DNA from: Kineosporia mesophila
GTDB taxonomy: Bacteria; Actinomycetota; Actinomycetes; Actinomycetales; Kineosporiaceae
Direction: 5' to 3'
Length of the DNA stretch: 64,000 nucleotides
NCBI RefSeq assembly: GCF_021129235.1
Contig: NZ_JAJOMA010000006.1
Span: forward strand, 47,580 to 111,579
Shown here piece by piece: positions 39,610-49,793 of the stretch; the stretch's first letter is position 1; the number at the start of each line of letters is the position of its first letter. The notes under the pieces are model-generated. The model was not told the DNA's origin, ran no database searches, and saw only the letters and a program-made list of their open reading frames with translations. A program made the translations under genes and the position numbers.

Positions 39610-40383
39610 GTGGGAATGTTCGACCGGATGGAGAAGGGCATCGAGCGCGCCGTCAACGGCGCCTTCGCCAAGGCCTTCAGAAGTGAGGTGCAGCCGGTCG
39701 AGATCGCCAGCGCCCTCCGCCGCGAGATCGACGACCGGGCCACCGTGGTCGCCCGCGGTCGCACCCTGGCGCCGAACACCTTCGTGGTGGAACTCGGCGC
39801 CGGAGACCACGAGCGTCTCGGCGAGTGGGAAGACACGCTCGGCGACGAGCTGCGCGACGTGGTCGCGGAGCACGCCGGCAACCAGGAGTACTCGTTCGTC
39901 GGGCCGATCACGGTCCGCTTCGAAGAGGCCCAGGATCTCGACACCGGCCTGTTCCGGGTCCGCAGCACCACCACCCGCGGCACCCGGCCCCAGCAGGCCC
40001 ACCCGCAGCAGCAGGCGCTCTCCCGCGCCCCGCAGCAGCAGCAGCAGCAACACCAGCCCGGCCAGGGCTACGGGCAGCCCCCCGCCCAGCAACAGCAGCC
40101 CGACCACCCCTCCCTGGTGGTCGACGGCCGGGTCTACCCGATCACCGCACCGGTCACCGTGATCGGCCGCGGCACTGAGGCCGACGTGATCGTCGACGAC
40201 ATCGGTGTGTCCAGGCGGCACGCCGAGGTCCGCGTCGAACACGGCCGGCTGATCGCGGCCGACCTCGGATCAACGAACGGCACGTACGTCGACGGCGAAC
40301 GCATCAACACCGCCGAGGTCGTCGACGGCAGCCAGATCAAGATCGGCCGCAGCACCCTCGTCATCCGCTTCGGATCATGGTGA
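39610..40383 (+). CDS. fhaA: FHA-domain protein FhaA (DUF3662-FHA)
   Basis: 257 residues: the N-terminal DUF3662 domain (MFDRMEKGIERAVNGAFAK...), a Gln-rich linker (about 125-165), and a C-terminal FHA phosphothreonine-binding domain with IGRG, SRRHAEV and STNGTYVDG. In mycobacteria it is a substrate of PknB and acts with MviN in peptidoglycan synthesis. GTG 39610 is chosen because GGGAGGAGG lies directly upstream and the family begins here. First gene of the kinase operon. Confidence 0.93.
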   Translation: MGMFDRMEKGIERAVNGAFAKAFRSEVQPVEIASALRREIDDRATVVARGRTLAPNTFVVELGAGDHERLGEWEDTLGDELRDVVAEHAGNQEYSFVGPITVRFEEAQDLDTGLFRVRSTTTRGTRPQQAHPQQQALSRAPQQQQQQHQPGQGYGQPPAQQQQPDHPSLVVDGRVYPITAPVTVIGRGTEADVIVDDIGVSRRHAEVRVEHGRLIAADLGSTNGTYVDGERINTAEVVDGSQIKIGRSTLVIRFGSW

Positions 40384-40393
40384 TGAAACCGCG

Positions 40394-40882
40394 ATGAGCG
40401 AGCTCACGCTGACCCTGCTACGGCTGGGATTCCTTGCACTTCTCTGGCTACTGGTGCTGTCGGTCGTGGCGGTCATGCGCCGCGACCTGTTCAACAGCCC
40501 CCGGATGAGCCGCCGACCAGCCACGGCCGGAGTTCCGGCCATGTCGGGTGGTGGTGGCAGATCCCAGCCACAGCAGCAGGAATCGCCACCACTCCCGACG
40601 ACACTGGTCGTGACGGCGGGATCACTCAAAGGCACGACGATTCCCCTGGGTCAGGCTCCGATCCTGATCGGGCGCACACCGGAAAGCACGCTGGTGCTGG
40701 ACGACGACTACGCGTCGGGTCGCCATGCACGGCTGTCATTGCGGCACGGCGTCTGGATGGTCGAAGATCTCGGGTCAACCAACGGGACCTTCTTGGGACG
40801 CAACCGCGTTCAGGACCCGGTACCGATCGCCCCCGGAGCCCAGATCCGGATCGGGCGTACCGTCCTCGAGCTGCGGAGGTAG
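40394..40882 (+). CDS. fhaB: Membrane-anchored FHA protein FhaB (FipA)
   Basis: 162 residues: one N-terminal membrane helix (LTLLRLGFLALLWLLVLSVVAVM), a short linker and an FHA domain (LIGRTPESTLVL, SGRHARL, STNGTFLG). It binds phosphothreonine on division proteins such as FtsZ/FtsQ partners in mycobacteria. Placed 10 bp after fhaA and 3 bp before pstP. Confidence 0.93.
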   Translation: MSELTLTLLRLGFLALLWLLVLSVVAVMRRDLFNSPRMSRRPATAGVPAMSGGGGRSQPQQQESPPLPTTLVVTAGSLKGTTIPLGQAPILIGRTPESTLVLDDDYASGRHARLSLRHGVWMVEDLGSTNGTFLGRNRVQDPVPIAPGAQIRIGRTVLELRR

Positions 40883-40885
40883 GAC

Positions 40886-42526
40886 ATGGCGATCGCGTTG
40901 CGGTACGCGGCGCGCTCCGATGTCGGCCTGGTCCGGTCCAACAACCAGGACTCCGGCTTCGCCGGGCCCAGCCTGCTGATCATTGCGGACGGTATGGGCG
41001 GACACGCGGGCGGTGACATCGCGTCGTCCCTGGCCATCGGCGAGATGGCGCCCCTGAACGACATGGAGCACGGACTCGACGCCGCGCTGGACGAACTGCA
41101 GGAGTCACTGCGGCACGTCCAGCACGAGCTCGAGGCACGGGTGGGCGAGGAACCGGCACTGTCCGGCATGGGCACGACGGTCACGGCGATCCTGCGGGTC
41201 GGCAACGGCCGGCTGGGTCTCGCGCACATCGGCGACTCACGGGCCTACGTGCTGCACAACGGCCGGCTCGACCAGATCACGCGCGACCACACGTTCGTCC
41301 AGCGGTTGGTGGACGACGGGCGGATCACGCTGGCCGAGGCCGAGCAGCATCCCCAGCGTTCGGTGCTGATGCGGGTGCTGAGCGATGTCATGGACGACGT
41401 CGACCCCGACCTGACCATGCTCGAGGCCCGGGTCGGCGACCGGTACCTGCTCTGCTCCGACGGTCTCTCCGGCGTGGTCAGCTTCGAGACCATCGAAGAG
41501 ACCCTGGCTTTCGGTAAAGACCCGGCCAGCACCTGCGACCAGCTCGTGCAGCTGGCCCTGCGCAGCGGTGCGCCCGACAACGTCACCTGCATCGTGGCCG
41601 ACGTCGTCGACTCCGTCAGCTCGCCCGTGAGCATCGAGCCGGTGGTCGTCGGGGCCGCCTCTCTTCATCCCCAGCCGCGGATCGGATTCGGCGGATCCGC
41701 GGCTGAACGAGCCGCCGAACTGACGTCGACTGCTCCGATCCCGGTCGTGCGTGACTACGACCACCCGGCCGAGCAGCTCTACCAGAACGGCTACGGCGAC
41801 CAGTACCAGGACGAGTACCAGGGCCGGTACCGCGACCAGTACAGCGACGGCGGCGGTTACGGCGACCAGTACGACCAGTACGAAGACGGCTCCCGCGACT
41901 CCCCCGACGAAGAGCCGCCGGGTGAACGCACCCGCGGAGGCCGGGCCCGCAAGGACTCGCCGAGACGCGGCCTGCGCATCGGTCTGTTCACGCTGGTTCT
42001 GGTGATCCTGGTGGCCGGCGGTGGGTACGGGGCCTACCACTGGAGCCAGGGGCGGTACTTCGTGGGCGCCGAGGCCGGCACGGTGGCCATCTTCAAAGGC
42101 CTGCCGCAGTCACTCGGGCCGATCGACCTCAGCAGCGTCACCTCGCTGGCACCGGACGTGCCGGTGAGCGGGCTGTCGAAGGCGAGCCAGAAGCGCGTGC
42201 GCGACGGCATCTCGGCCGACGACCAGGCTGCGGCGGAGACCACGGTGGGCAAACTGCGCACCGAGGTCGTGTGCCGGGCGGCGGCCAGTGCCTCCGAGGA
42301 GACGCCGACGACCACGCCCACTCCTGAGACCACGACGACCAAGGCTGCCGGCAAGACGACGACCAAGAAGTCCGGCGCGGCCGACGGGGCGAGCGCGCAG
42401 GGCGACGCGGAGATCGAGCAGGCGGGGGCCACCTCCGGCACCCCGACCACGGCACCGACAACTTCACCGACGACCACCCCGTCCACGGGTGGTGGATCCA
42501 CGGCGGACTGCGGAGAGAGCAACTGA
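40886..42526 (+). CDS. pstP: PP2C-type Ser/Thr phosphatase PstP
   Basis: 546 residues. Cytosolic PP2C domain at about 1-240 (RSNNQD, IADGMGGHAGGD, HIGDSRAY, LCSDGLSG, APDNVTCIV), a Tyr/Asp/Gln-rich linker (about 285-335), one membrane helix (GLFTLVLVILVAGGGYGAY), and an external Thr/Pro-rich domain. It dephosphorylates PknA/PknB and their substrates. Its stop overlaps the rodA start. Confidence 0.95.
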   Translation: MAIALRYAARSDVGLVRSNNQDSGFAGPSLLIIADGMGGHAGGDIASSLAIGEMAPLNDMEHGLDAALDELQESLRHVQHELEARVGEEPALSGMGTTVTAILRVGNGRLGLAHIGDSRAYVLHNGRLDQITRDHTFVQRLVDDGRITLAEAEQHPQRSVLMRVLSDVMDDVDPDLTMLEARVGDRYLLCSDGLSGVVSFETIEETLAFGKDPASTCDQLVQLALRSGAPDNVTCIVADVVDSVSSPVSIEPVVVGAASLHPQPRIGFGGSAAERAAELTSTAPIPVVRDYDHPAEQLYQNGYGDQYQDEYQGRYRDQYSDGGGYGDQYDQYEDGSRDSPDEEPPGERTRGGRARKDSPRRGLRIGLFTLVLVILVAGGGYGAYHWSQGRYFVGAEAGTVAIFKGLPQSLGPIDLSSVTSLAPDVPVSGLSKASQKRVRDGISADDQAAAETTVGKLRTEVVCRAAASASEETPTTTPTPETTTTKAAGKTTTKKSGAADGASAQGDAEIEQAGATSGTPTTAPTTSPTTTPSTGGGSTADCGESN

Positions 42527-43983
42527 TGGCGTCCGCGAGAACAGCCTCACCGCGTACCGGGCGTAACCTCGAGGCGGTCTTGATCGCGGTGGCGATCGGC
42601 CTGGCGATCGGTGCCTATGCACTGGTCGGCTTAGGAGTGAACGATGCTCTGCCTCCAGGCATGCTGGGCTACGGCGCTGGCCTGGGCGCTCTGGCCTTGG
42701 TGTTGCACTTGGCCGTGCGCCGGTTCGCTCCATACGCCGACCCGACCCTGCTGCCGATGGCGATGCTGCTCAACGGTCTTGGGTTGGTCATGATTCACCG
42801 CATCGACCTGGGTCTGGGTAAAAGTTTCACCGAGTCTGCGGCTTTCCGTCAGCTGATGTGGTCGGCGCTGGGGGTGGTCGCGGCCACCGTGATCATCATT
42901 TGGCTACACGATCACCGGGTGCTGAGCCGATTCACGTATATCGCGATGGCTGCCGGCATGGTCTTGCTGTTGCTGCCGCTGGTGCCGTTCATCGGCAAGA
43001 ACATCAATGGTGCACGGATCTGGATCGGTCTCGGCGGATTCTCGTTCCAGCCTGGTGAGATCGCGAAGATCGCGCTAACTATTTTCTTCGCTGGCTACCT
43101 CGTGACCGCCCGGGACTCGCTGTCGCTGGTCGGCCGCAAAGTGCTGTGGATGCAGCTACCTCGGGCCAAAGACCTAGGACCATTGCTCGCGGCCTGGGGC
43201 GTTACCTTGGCGGTGCTGGTGTTTGAGCGCGACCTGGGTACCTCCTTATTGTTCTTCGGAATGTTCGTGGGACTGCTCTACATCGCCACCGAGCGAGTCA
43301 GCTGGGTCGTCCTCGGCCTGCTGCTGTTCGTCGGAGGTGCCCTCGCGGCCTGGCAGCTCTTCGCGCACGTGCAGGCTCGTGTCGACTTCTGGCTGCATCC
43401 GTTCCGCGACGACATTCTTCCCTACAGCACCCAGATCGTTCAGGGCGTGTTCGGCATGGCCAGCGGAGGCCTGATCGGAACAGGTCTGGGCGAGGGCTCG
43501 CCATGGCGTGTTCTTTACTCCGCCAGCGATATGATCTTCGCTTCATTGGGCGAGGAAATGGGCCTGACCGGTCTGTTCGCGCTCCTGCTGGTCTACGCGT
43601 TGATTGTGGAGCGTGGCCTACGCACAGCCATCGGAGCCCGTGACGGCTTCGGCAAGCTCCTGGCCGCAGGCCTGTCGCTCACCTTGGCTCTGCAGGTCTT
43701 CGTCGTCGTCGGCGGTGTCACCCGGGTGATCCCGCTTACTGGTCTGACCTTGCCGTTCATGGCAGCTGGCGGATCGTCGCTTCTGGCGAACTGGATGATC
43801 ATCGCCATCCTGCTGCGCATCTCGGACTCGGCCCGGCGGCCGGCCCCCGAGGCGGATGGTCCATTGTTCGATCTTCCGGTCGATGAGATTCCGCCAGAGC
43901 TTCAAGACGGCTCAAACTCTCAAGGCGACGATCGGGACCAGTACGGGTCGGGGAACGATCAGGAGACGGTGGTGGTCCGGTGA
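42526..43983 (+). CDS. rodA: SEDS peptidoglycan polymerase RodA
   Basis: 485 residues with about ten membrane helices and the FtsW/RodA signatures GARIWIGLGGFSFQPGE, the GTGLGEGSPWRVLYSASDMIF loop and the conserved Glu in FASLGEEMG. It polymerises lipid II glycan strands for elongation, with the PbpA transpeptidase encoded next (4-base overlap). Confidence 0.95.
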   Translation: MASARTASPRTGRNLEAVLIAVAIGLAIGAYALVGLGVNDALPPGMLGYGAGLGALALVLHLAVRRFAPYADPTLLPMAMLLNGLGLVMIHRIDLGLGKSFTESAAFRQLMWSALGVVAATVIIIWLHDHRVLSRFTYIAMAAGMVLLLLPLVPFIGKNINGARIWIGLGGFSFQPGEIAKIALTIFFAGYLVTARDSLSLVGRKVLWMQLPRAKDLGPLLAAWGVTLAVLVFERDLGTSLLFFGMFVGLLYIATERVSWVVLGLLLFVGGALAAWQLFAHVQARVDFWLHPFRDDILPYSTQIVQGVFGMASGGLIGTGLGEGSPWRVLYSASDMIFASLGEEMGLTGLFALLLVYALIVERGLRTAIGARDGFGKLLAAGLSLTLALQVFVVVGGVTRVIPLTGLTLPFMAAGGSSLLANWMIIAILLRISDSARRPAPEADGPLFDLPVDEIPPELQDGSNSQGDDRDQYGSGNDQETVVVR

Positions 43984-45428
43984 ACAGCCCGATCCGCAGG
44001 CTTGCCGCGGTGGTGACCCTGCTCTTCGCCTCGCTCTTCATCAGCGTGACGTATATCCAGGTGGTGTCCGCCAAGGAATTGGAAGAAAAACCGACCAATA
44101 TCCGCACGCTGTACAAGGAACGCAGTCGTGAGCGCGGCAACATCATGGTCGGTAATAAGGCTGTAGCTACCTCAGAGCCGAGTGACGATTTATATCAGTA
44201 CCTGCGCAAATACAACAGCGCTGCGATGTACGCACCGATCACAGGTTTCTACTCGGTCGTCAACGGCGCTTTCGGTCTGGAAAGCGCGGAGAACGACTAT
44301 CTATCCGGGTCATCTGACGAACTGTTCATCCGGAATCTCGGCGGCTTGCTGACGGGCGAGCAGGCCCAGGGGGCCACTATCGAGACCACAATCAACGCAA
44401 AGGCGCAAAAAGCAGCCTGGGACGCACTTGGCGACCAGGACGGTGCTGCGATTGCACTCGACCCAGAAACCGGCGACATTCTGACGATGGTCAGTAAGCC
44501 GTCTTACAACCCGAACAACCTGGCTACGCACGATATTGACAAGGCCAAGGCTAGTTACAAGAAACTCAATGCTGACGAGCTGGAACCCCTTCTCAACCGC
44601 ACCATCCGCCAGCTGTACGCGCCGGGATCGACGTTCAAGATCATTACGTCGGCGGCGGCGCTGTCGAACGGCTGGAGCGCGGACTCCACCGCCAACCTCA
44701 CCGGCGTTGCCCGGCTGGACCTGCCGGAAACCACGGCAACCCTGCCGAACGACGACGGCTTGCCCTGTGCCGGTGGCACGCCGACGCTTCGTCAGGCGCT
44801 CGAGAAGTCGTGCAACACCACCTACGGCCAGCTGGGCATGGACCTGGGCCAGGAGACGCTGTCCGAGCAGGCCGCCAAGTTCGGCTTCGGACAGGCCCTT
44901 ACCGTGCCGCAGACCGTGGTCAAGAGCGTGTTCCCGAGCGACCTGAACAAGCCGCAGCTGGCGCAGTCGGCGATCGGCCAGTTCTCCGTGCGGGCCACAC
45001 CTCTGCAGGTGGCCATGCTGTCGGCCGGCGTGGTCAACGGTGGGGTCGTCATGCGGCCCAACCTGGTCGCGAAGGTGACCAGCGCGGATGGCAAGACGGT
45101 CTCCGAGCCCAGCCCGGAGGAGTTCTCCGAGGCGGTCACCCCCGAGGTGGCGGACTCGCTGAAGTCCATGATGGTCTCGGTCGTGACGGACGGCACCGGT
45201 CGCCCGGCTCAGATCAGCGGCATCACGGTCGGCGGTAAGACCGGTACCGCTCAGACCGCCGAAGGCCAGAACCCGGACGTATGGTTCACCTGTTTCGGAG
45301 AGAAGGACGGCAAGAAGATCGCCGTCGCGGTCGTCGTCGAAGACGGCGGAAGGCTCGGTAGCGAAGCCTTCGGTAGTACGGTCGCCGCACCGATCGCCAA
45401 GGCTGTGATGGAGGCGGTGCTGTCGTGA
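43980..45428 (+). CDS. pbpA: Penicillin-binding protein A (class B transpeptidase)
   Basis: 482 residues: a membrane anchor, a dimerisation domain and a transpeptidase with SxxK in APGSTFKI, SxN in SCNTTYG and KTG in GGKTGTAQ. Cross-links peptidoglycan in partnership with RodA. GTG start overlaps the rodA stop; its own stop overlaps the pknA start. Confidence 0.95.
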   Translation: MNSPIRRLAAVVTLLFASLFISVTYIQVVSAKELEEKPTNIRTLYKERSRERGNIMVGNKAVATSEPSDDLYQYLRKYNSAAMYAPITGFYSVVNGAFGLESAENDYLSGSSDELFIRNLGGLLTGEQAQGATIETTINAKAQKAAWDALGDQDGAAIALDPETGDILTMVSKPSYNPNNLATHDIDKAKASYKKLNADELEPLLNRTIRQLYAPGSTFKIITSAAALSNGWSADSTANLTGVARLDLPETTATLPNDDGLPCAGGTPTLRQALEKSCNTTYGQLGMDLGQETLSEQAAKFGFGQALTVPQTVVKSVFPSDLNKPQLAQSAIGQFSVRATPLQVAMLSAGVVNGGVVMRPNLVAKVTSADGKTVSEPSPEEFSEAVTPEVADSLKSMMVSVVTDGTGRPAQISGITVGGKTGTAQTAEGQNPDVWFTCFGEKDGKKIAVAVVVEDGGRLGSEAFGSTVAAPIAKAVMEAVLS

Positions 45429-47086
45429 TCACCAGTGTTGGTCAGAGGCTCGGTGAGCGCTACGTCCTGCGTGAGCGCATTGCCGTGGGCGGCATGGGCG
45501 AGGTCTGGGCCGCTGTCGACGAGGTGCTGAACCGGCCGATCGCGGTGAAGGTGCTGCGTACCGACCTGGCTCCGGACGCGAACTTCCAGGCCCGGTTCCG
45601 GGCCGAGGCCCGTACCGCAGCAGCCCTGAGCCACGGCGGGATCGCCGCGGTCTACGACTACGGCGAGGCTCTCGGCTCGGCGTACCTGGTGATGGAGCTC
45701 GTGCCGGGTGACCCGCTGTCGGCGATGATCGCCGACGAGGGTGCGCTGGGCACCGAACGCACCCTGTCGATCGTGTCCCAGGCCGCACGCGCGCTGCACG
45801 CGGCGCACCGGCACGGCGTGATCCACCGGGACATCAAACCGGCGAACCTGATGATCACCCCGGAGCTGCGGGTCAAGGTCACCGACTTCGGTATCGCCCG
45901 GCCTCGCGACCACGAGCCGCTGACGGCCACCGGCCAGGTGATGGGCACCGCTCACTACCTGGCTCCGGAGCTGGCGCGCGGTGAGACCGCGTCGCCGCTG
46001 TCCGATGTCTACGCGCTCGGCGTGGTGGCGTACGAATGCCTCACCGGATGGCGCCCGTTCGAGGGTGACAACCAGGTCGCCGTCGCCACGGCCCATCTGC
46101 AGGACGAGCCGCCGCCGCTCCCGGAGACCATCCCGGCGCCGGTGCGGCAGATCGTCATGTCGGCCATGGCAAAGAACCCGGCCAAGCGTCCCCAGGGTGC
46201 GAACGCGCTGGCCTCGCTCATGGAAGACGTGCGTCTGCGGGGTCTGGCGGGTGGCCGCCCGGCCACTCCCGACTCCGACCCACTGGGCCTGATCCCGGGC
46301 GAGCCCGAGTCCTGGGACACGAACACCGCCCCCCACGGCCAGACCGGCCAGACCGGTCCGGCCCAGCAGGGCGGCCGCCGGAACGCGGCGATCGACCGGG
46401 CCACCGGACCGGGTGGTCAGGGCGGCCAGAGCGGCCCGAACGGTCAGGGTCCTTCCCGGCAGTCGGTGTGGGAATCGCGCAACCAGCGCCGCGAGCAGGA
46501 GAGTCAGCCACCGGCCGGCCCCGGCTACGCCCAGGAGCAGCAGGATTACGGCCACCGCCGTGACCCCGGCCGCCAGCAGCCGCCCCAGCCGGGTGGCTAC
46601 CCGCCGCAGGGCCAGCAGCAGGGCTACGACCGGGACAATTTCTTCGACGAGGGCTACGACGACGGCCGTCGGGGCCGGGGCGACCAGCGTCCGCCGTACG
46701 GTGGTGGCGCCCAGGGCTACGACCAGCCTGACCCCCGCTACGACCGGAACGACCGACAGGATCGGGACCGGGACGACGACGATCCGTTCTCGTCACTGGG
46801 CCAGGGCGGGGGCTACCCCTCACGAGCATCGGTGCGGGGCACGACCCGTTCCCGGGCCGGCCACGACAACTCCTCGTCGGGGCGCGGCGGACGACGGCTG
46901 AGCATGCCGCTGGCCGCACTGCTTGCACTGTTGGTGATCGTGGTGGTGGTAGTGCTCTGGAGCCATCGGAGTGACGCTGCAACTCGTTCATTGGACACGG
47001 CCGGATTGCGATCCGGTCACGCCACCTCCTTCGTGACCCCCGGAAGCAACATGTCCGTGGTCACGAACGTCGGGATCAGAGGATGA
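45425..47086 (+). CDS. pknA: Ser/Thr protein kinase PknA
   Basis: 553 residues. Kinase domain at about 10-275 (GGMGEVWAA, VKVL lysine, HRDIKPANL, DFGIA, APE), a Gly/Gln/Arg-rich disordered juxtamembrane region, one membrane helix (MPLAALLALLVIVVVVVLW) and a short external tail without PASTA domains, as expected for PknA. Phosphorylates growth and division proteins. GTG start in the pbpA stop. Confidence 0.93.
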   Translation: MITSVGQRLGERYVLRERIAVGGMGEVWAAVDEVLNRPIAVKVLRTDLAPDANFQARFRAEARTAAALSHGGIAAVYDYGEALGSAYLVMELVPGDPLSAMIADEGALGTERTLSIVSQAARALHAAHRHGVIHRDIKPANLMITPELRVKVTDFGIARPRDHEPLTATGQVMGTAHYLAPELARGETASPLSDVYALGVVAYECLTGWRPFEGDNQVAVATAHLQDEPPPLPETIPAPVRQIVMSAMAKNPAKRPQGANALASLMEDVRLRGLAGGRPATPDSDPLGLIPGEPESWDTNTAPHGQTGQTGPAQQGGRRNAAIDRATGPGGQGGQSGPNGQGPSRQSVWESRNQRREQESQPPAGPGYAQEQQDYGHRRDPGRQQPPQPGGYPPQGQQQGYDRDNFFDEGYDDGRRGRGDQRPPYGGGAQGYDQPDPRYDRNDRQDRDRDDDDPFSSLGQGGGYPSRASVRGTTRSRAGHDNSSSGRGGRRLSMPLAALLALLVIVVVVVLWSHRSDAATRSLDTAGLRSGHATSFVTPGSNMSVVTNVGIRG

Positions 47087-47111
47087 TGAACGCGGCCAGG
47101 ACGACGCGAGG

Positions 47112-49100
47112 ATGGAACCGGTGAACGACAACGTGCGGGTGCTCGGCAACCGCTACGAGATCGGCGACCTGATCGGTCGCGGTGGCATGGCGGAGGTGCA
47201 CGCCGGCCGGGACGCCCGCCTCGGCCGTACCGTCGCGATCAAGCTGCTGCGTACCGATCTGGCGCGGGATGCGACGTTCCAGGCTCGGTTCCGGCGCGAG
47301 GCACAGTCCTCTGCCGCCCTGAACCATCCCTCCATCGTCGCGGTCTACGACACCGGCGAGGAGTCGATCGTCGAGGCCAGCGGCGCGGTGGTGAACCTGC
47401 CGTACATCGTCATGGAGATCGTCGAGGGCCGCACCCTGCGTGAGGTGCTCGGCGAGGGTCACCACCTCGACGTCGACGCTGCCCTGGAGATCACCACGGG
47501 CGTGCTGGCGGCGCTGGAGTACAGCCACCGCATCGGCATCGTGCACCGGGACATCAAGCCGGCCAACGTGATGCTGACCCCGGTCGGTGACGTGAAGGTG
47601 ATGGACTTCGGCATCGCCCGGGCCATGGCCGACTCGTCCTCCCAGATGACGCAGACGCAGGCCGTCATCGGCACCGCGCAGTACCTCTCCCCCGAGCAGG
47701 CGCGCGGCGAGCAGGTCGACACCCGCAGCGACCTCTACTCCGCGGGCTGTCTGCTCTACGAACTTCTCACCGGGCGTCCGCCGTTCATGGGCGACTCCCC
47801 GGTGTCGGTGGCCTACCAGCACGTGCGGGAGCAGCCCATCCCGCCGAGCCACGTGGTTGCCGGTATCCCCGAGGCCGTCGACCGGATCGTGCTGCACTCC
47901 CTGGCCAAGGGCCGGGACGAGCGCTACCAGACGGCTCAGGACTTCCGCGCCGACGTCGAGGCCGCCCGCGGTGGGCGTCAGATCTACGCGCCGGCCCCGG
48001 CGATGACCGGGTCCAACTCCACCACGCAGTTCATGCCCGCGGCCGACGGTACCCGGGCCATGTCCCCGGTGCCCGGCAACGCGGCGCAGGGCGCGGCGAT
48101 GTACGGCGACCAGGCCACCACGGTCGGCGGTCAGCAGTACGACCCGTTCCAGCAGCAACAACAAGACGACTACGGCCGCCGCTCCCAGGAGCCGGAACCG
48201 AGCAACCGCAAGCCCCTGATGATCGGGGCCGCGGTGCTGGCGGTCATCGTGGTGCTGCTGCTGGTGATGAACTCGCTAGGTGTGTTCAGCAGCGACAAGG
48301 GTGCCGACGGTGGCGACACAACCTCGGGTCTCATCGCCATCCCCAAGGTCATCGACAAGGATCAGGCGATCGCCAAGAGCGATCTCGTGGCCGCAGGCTT
48401 CGACGCCGGAAACATTAAGACCAAGTCGAAGAAGACCACGGACGCGGACAAGTACGGCAAGGTCATGGAGGTCGATCCCAACGAGGGGGAAGAGGCGGCC
48501 AAGGACGCCACCATCACCCTCACGATCGGCAAGAAGCCTGACTCCGTCACCGTGCCCAGCTTGATCGGTAAGTCTCTGAGCAGTGCCAAGTCTCTCTTGA
48601 CCGCCGAGAAGCTGACCAGCACTTCGAGCGAGACGAAAAATTCCACTTCGACCACGGCTGGTGTGGTGGTCAGCAGCGATCCGGCCTCAGGTGACAGCGT
48701 GGATCCGGGTACGGAGGTGAAGCTGCTGATCTCCTCGGCGATGGTGACGGTGCCGGACAACCTGATCGGCATGTCGTACCAGGAAGCCAAGAAGGCCCTG
48801 GCCAACGTCGGGCTCAAGGCATCGAGCCGTTCAACCGTGTCCAGCGGGAGCACACCGGGCACCGTGCTGGATTCCTCGTACCAGAGCGGCTTCACGGTGA
48901 CCCGCGGTGCCACGGTGGCCCTGAGCGTGGCCAAGGCCCCCACCACAACCACCACAACCACCGCTCCCTCGGAAGAGCCCAGCGAGACCACGGCTCCGAC
49001 CGAGACGGCCGACCCGACAGAATCGGCTGCCCCGACCCAGACCACCACGGAGGGCACCGGCGACGGCGGAGATGACGGGGACGAAGACTCAGCCCCGTAA
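47112..49100 (+). CDS. pknB: Ser/Thr protein kinase PknB with PASTA domains
   Basis: 662 residues. Kinase domain at about 15-275 (GRGGMAEVH, VAIKLL, HRDIKPANVML, DFGIARAM, SPEQARG), a linker, a membrane helix (PLMIGAAVLAVIVVLLLVM), then three PASTA domains that bind muropeptide/lipid II, and a Thr/Glu-rich tail. M. tuberculosis PknB has four PASTA repeats, so this one is shorter. ATG 47112 or GTG 47121. Last gene of the operon. Confidence 0.95.
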   Translation: MEPVNDNVRVLGNRYEIGDLIGRGGMAEVHAGRDARLGRTVAIKLLRTDLARDATFQARFRREAQSSAALNHPSIVAVYDTGEESIVEASGAVVNLPYIVMEIVEGRTLREVLGEGHHLDVDAALEITTGVLAALEYSHRIGIVHRDIKPANVMLTPVGDVKVMDFGIARAMADSSSQMTQTQAVIGTAQYLSPEQARGEQVDTRSDLYSAGCLLYELLTGRPPFMGDSPVSVAYQHVREQPIPPSHVVAGIPEAVDRIVLHSLAKGRDERYQTAQDFRADVEAARGGRQIYAPAPAMTGSNSTTQFMPAADGTRAMSPVPGNAAQGAAMYGDQATTVGGQQYDPFQQQQQDDYGRRSQEPEPSNRKPLMIGAAVLAVIVVLLLVMNSLGVFSSDKGADGGDTTSGLIAIPKVIDKDQAIAKSDLVAAGFDAGNIKTKSKKTTDADKYGKVMEVDPNEGEEAAKDATITLTIGKKPDSVTVPSLIGKSLSSAKSLLTAEKLTSTSSETKNSTSTTAGVVVSSDPASGDSVDPGTEVKLLISSAMVTVPDNLIGMSYQEAKKALANVGLKASSRSTVSSGSTPGTVLDSSYQSGFTVTRGATVALSVAKAPTTTTTTTAPSEEPSETTAPTETADPTESAAPTQTTTEGTGDGGDDGDEDSAP

Positions 49101-49108
49101 GCACCACC

Positions 49109-49150
49109 ACGACGAAGGCCCCCTGGAATCTTCCAGGGGGCCTTCGTCGT
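49109..49150 (+). terminator. Terminator of the fhaA-pknB operon
   Basis: An 18-bp perfect stem, ACGACGAAGGCCCCCTGG (49109-49126) with its complement (49133-49150), and a 6-nt loop, nine bases after the pknB stop and before the convergent amidotransferase gene. Confidence 0.9.
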
Positions 49151-49162
49151 ATCTGGGGCGAG

Positions 49163-49792
49163 TCAGCGACGCACCAGCGGAGCCATCCCGGCCGACCGCT
49201 CCACCGCATCACGGTCGCCGCAAACTTCCAGCCAGTTGGCGAGCAGCCGATGCCCACCCTGGGTCAGCACACTCTCGGGATGGAACTGCACACCGTAGAG
49301 CGGCAGCTCCCGGTGCTGCAGAGCCATCACCACACCTCCGGCCGTGCGCCCGGTGACCTCGAGCTCGGCCGGCACGGTGTCGGCCACGACTGCCAGCGAG
49401 TGATAGCGGGTGGCCGTGAACGGCTCCGGAAGACCCTCGAGCACGCCCACGCCGTCGTGCTCCACCTCGCTGGTCTTACCGTGCATCAGCTCAGTAGCGT
49501 GCGTCACGGTGGCCCCGAAGGCTTCTCCGAGGGCCTGGTGCCCCAGGCACACGCCGATCATCGGCTGCTTGGTCCCGGCGCAATGCAGCACCATCTCCGG
49601 ACTGACTCCGGCATCCTTCGGGGCACCCGGACCAGGTGACAGGAGAACCCCGTCGTACCCGTCCGCGTCCTCAATTCTCACCTCGTCGTTCCGCCGCACC
49701 TCGCACTGCGCGCCGAGCTGGGCCAGGTAACCGGCGATCGTGTAGACGAAGCTGTCGTAGTTGTCGACGACGAGCACTCTGACGGGCTTCAA
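49163..49792 (-). CDS. Glutamine amidotransferase, anthranilate/aminodeoxychorismate synthase component II
   Basis: 209 residues, class I amidotransferase: VVDNYDSFVYTI, LLSPGPG, catalytic Cys in GVCLGHQALGEAF, and His-Glu in GVQFHPESVLT. It supplies ammonia to a TrpE- or PabB-type partner, which is not in the window. TTG 49792 is chosen because AGGAG lies eight bases upstream and it follows the DUF881 stop by one base. In this near-origin position the gene is annotated trpG or pabA; sequence alone does not separate them. Confidence 0.9.
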   Translation of the reverse strand: MKPVRVLVVDNYDSFVYTIAGYLAQLGAQCEVRRNDEVRIEDADGYDGVLLSPGPGAPKDAGVSPEMVLHCAGTKQPMIGVCLGHQALGEAFGATVTHATELMHGKTSEVEHDGVGVLEGLPEPFTATRYHSLAVVADTVPAELEVTGRTAGGVVMALQHRELPLYGVQFHPESVLTQGGHRLLANWLEVCGDRDAVERSAGMAPLVRR

Positions 49793-49793
49793 C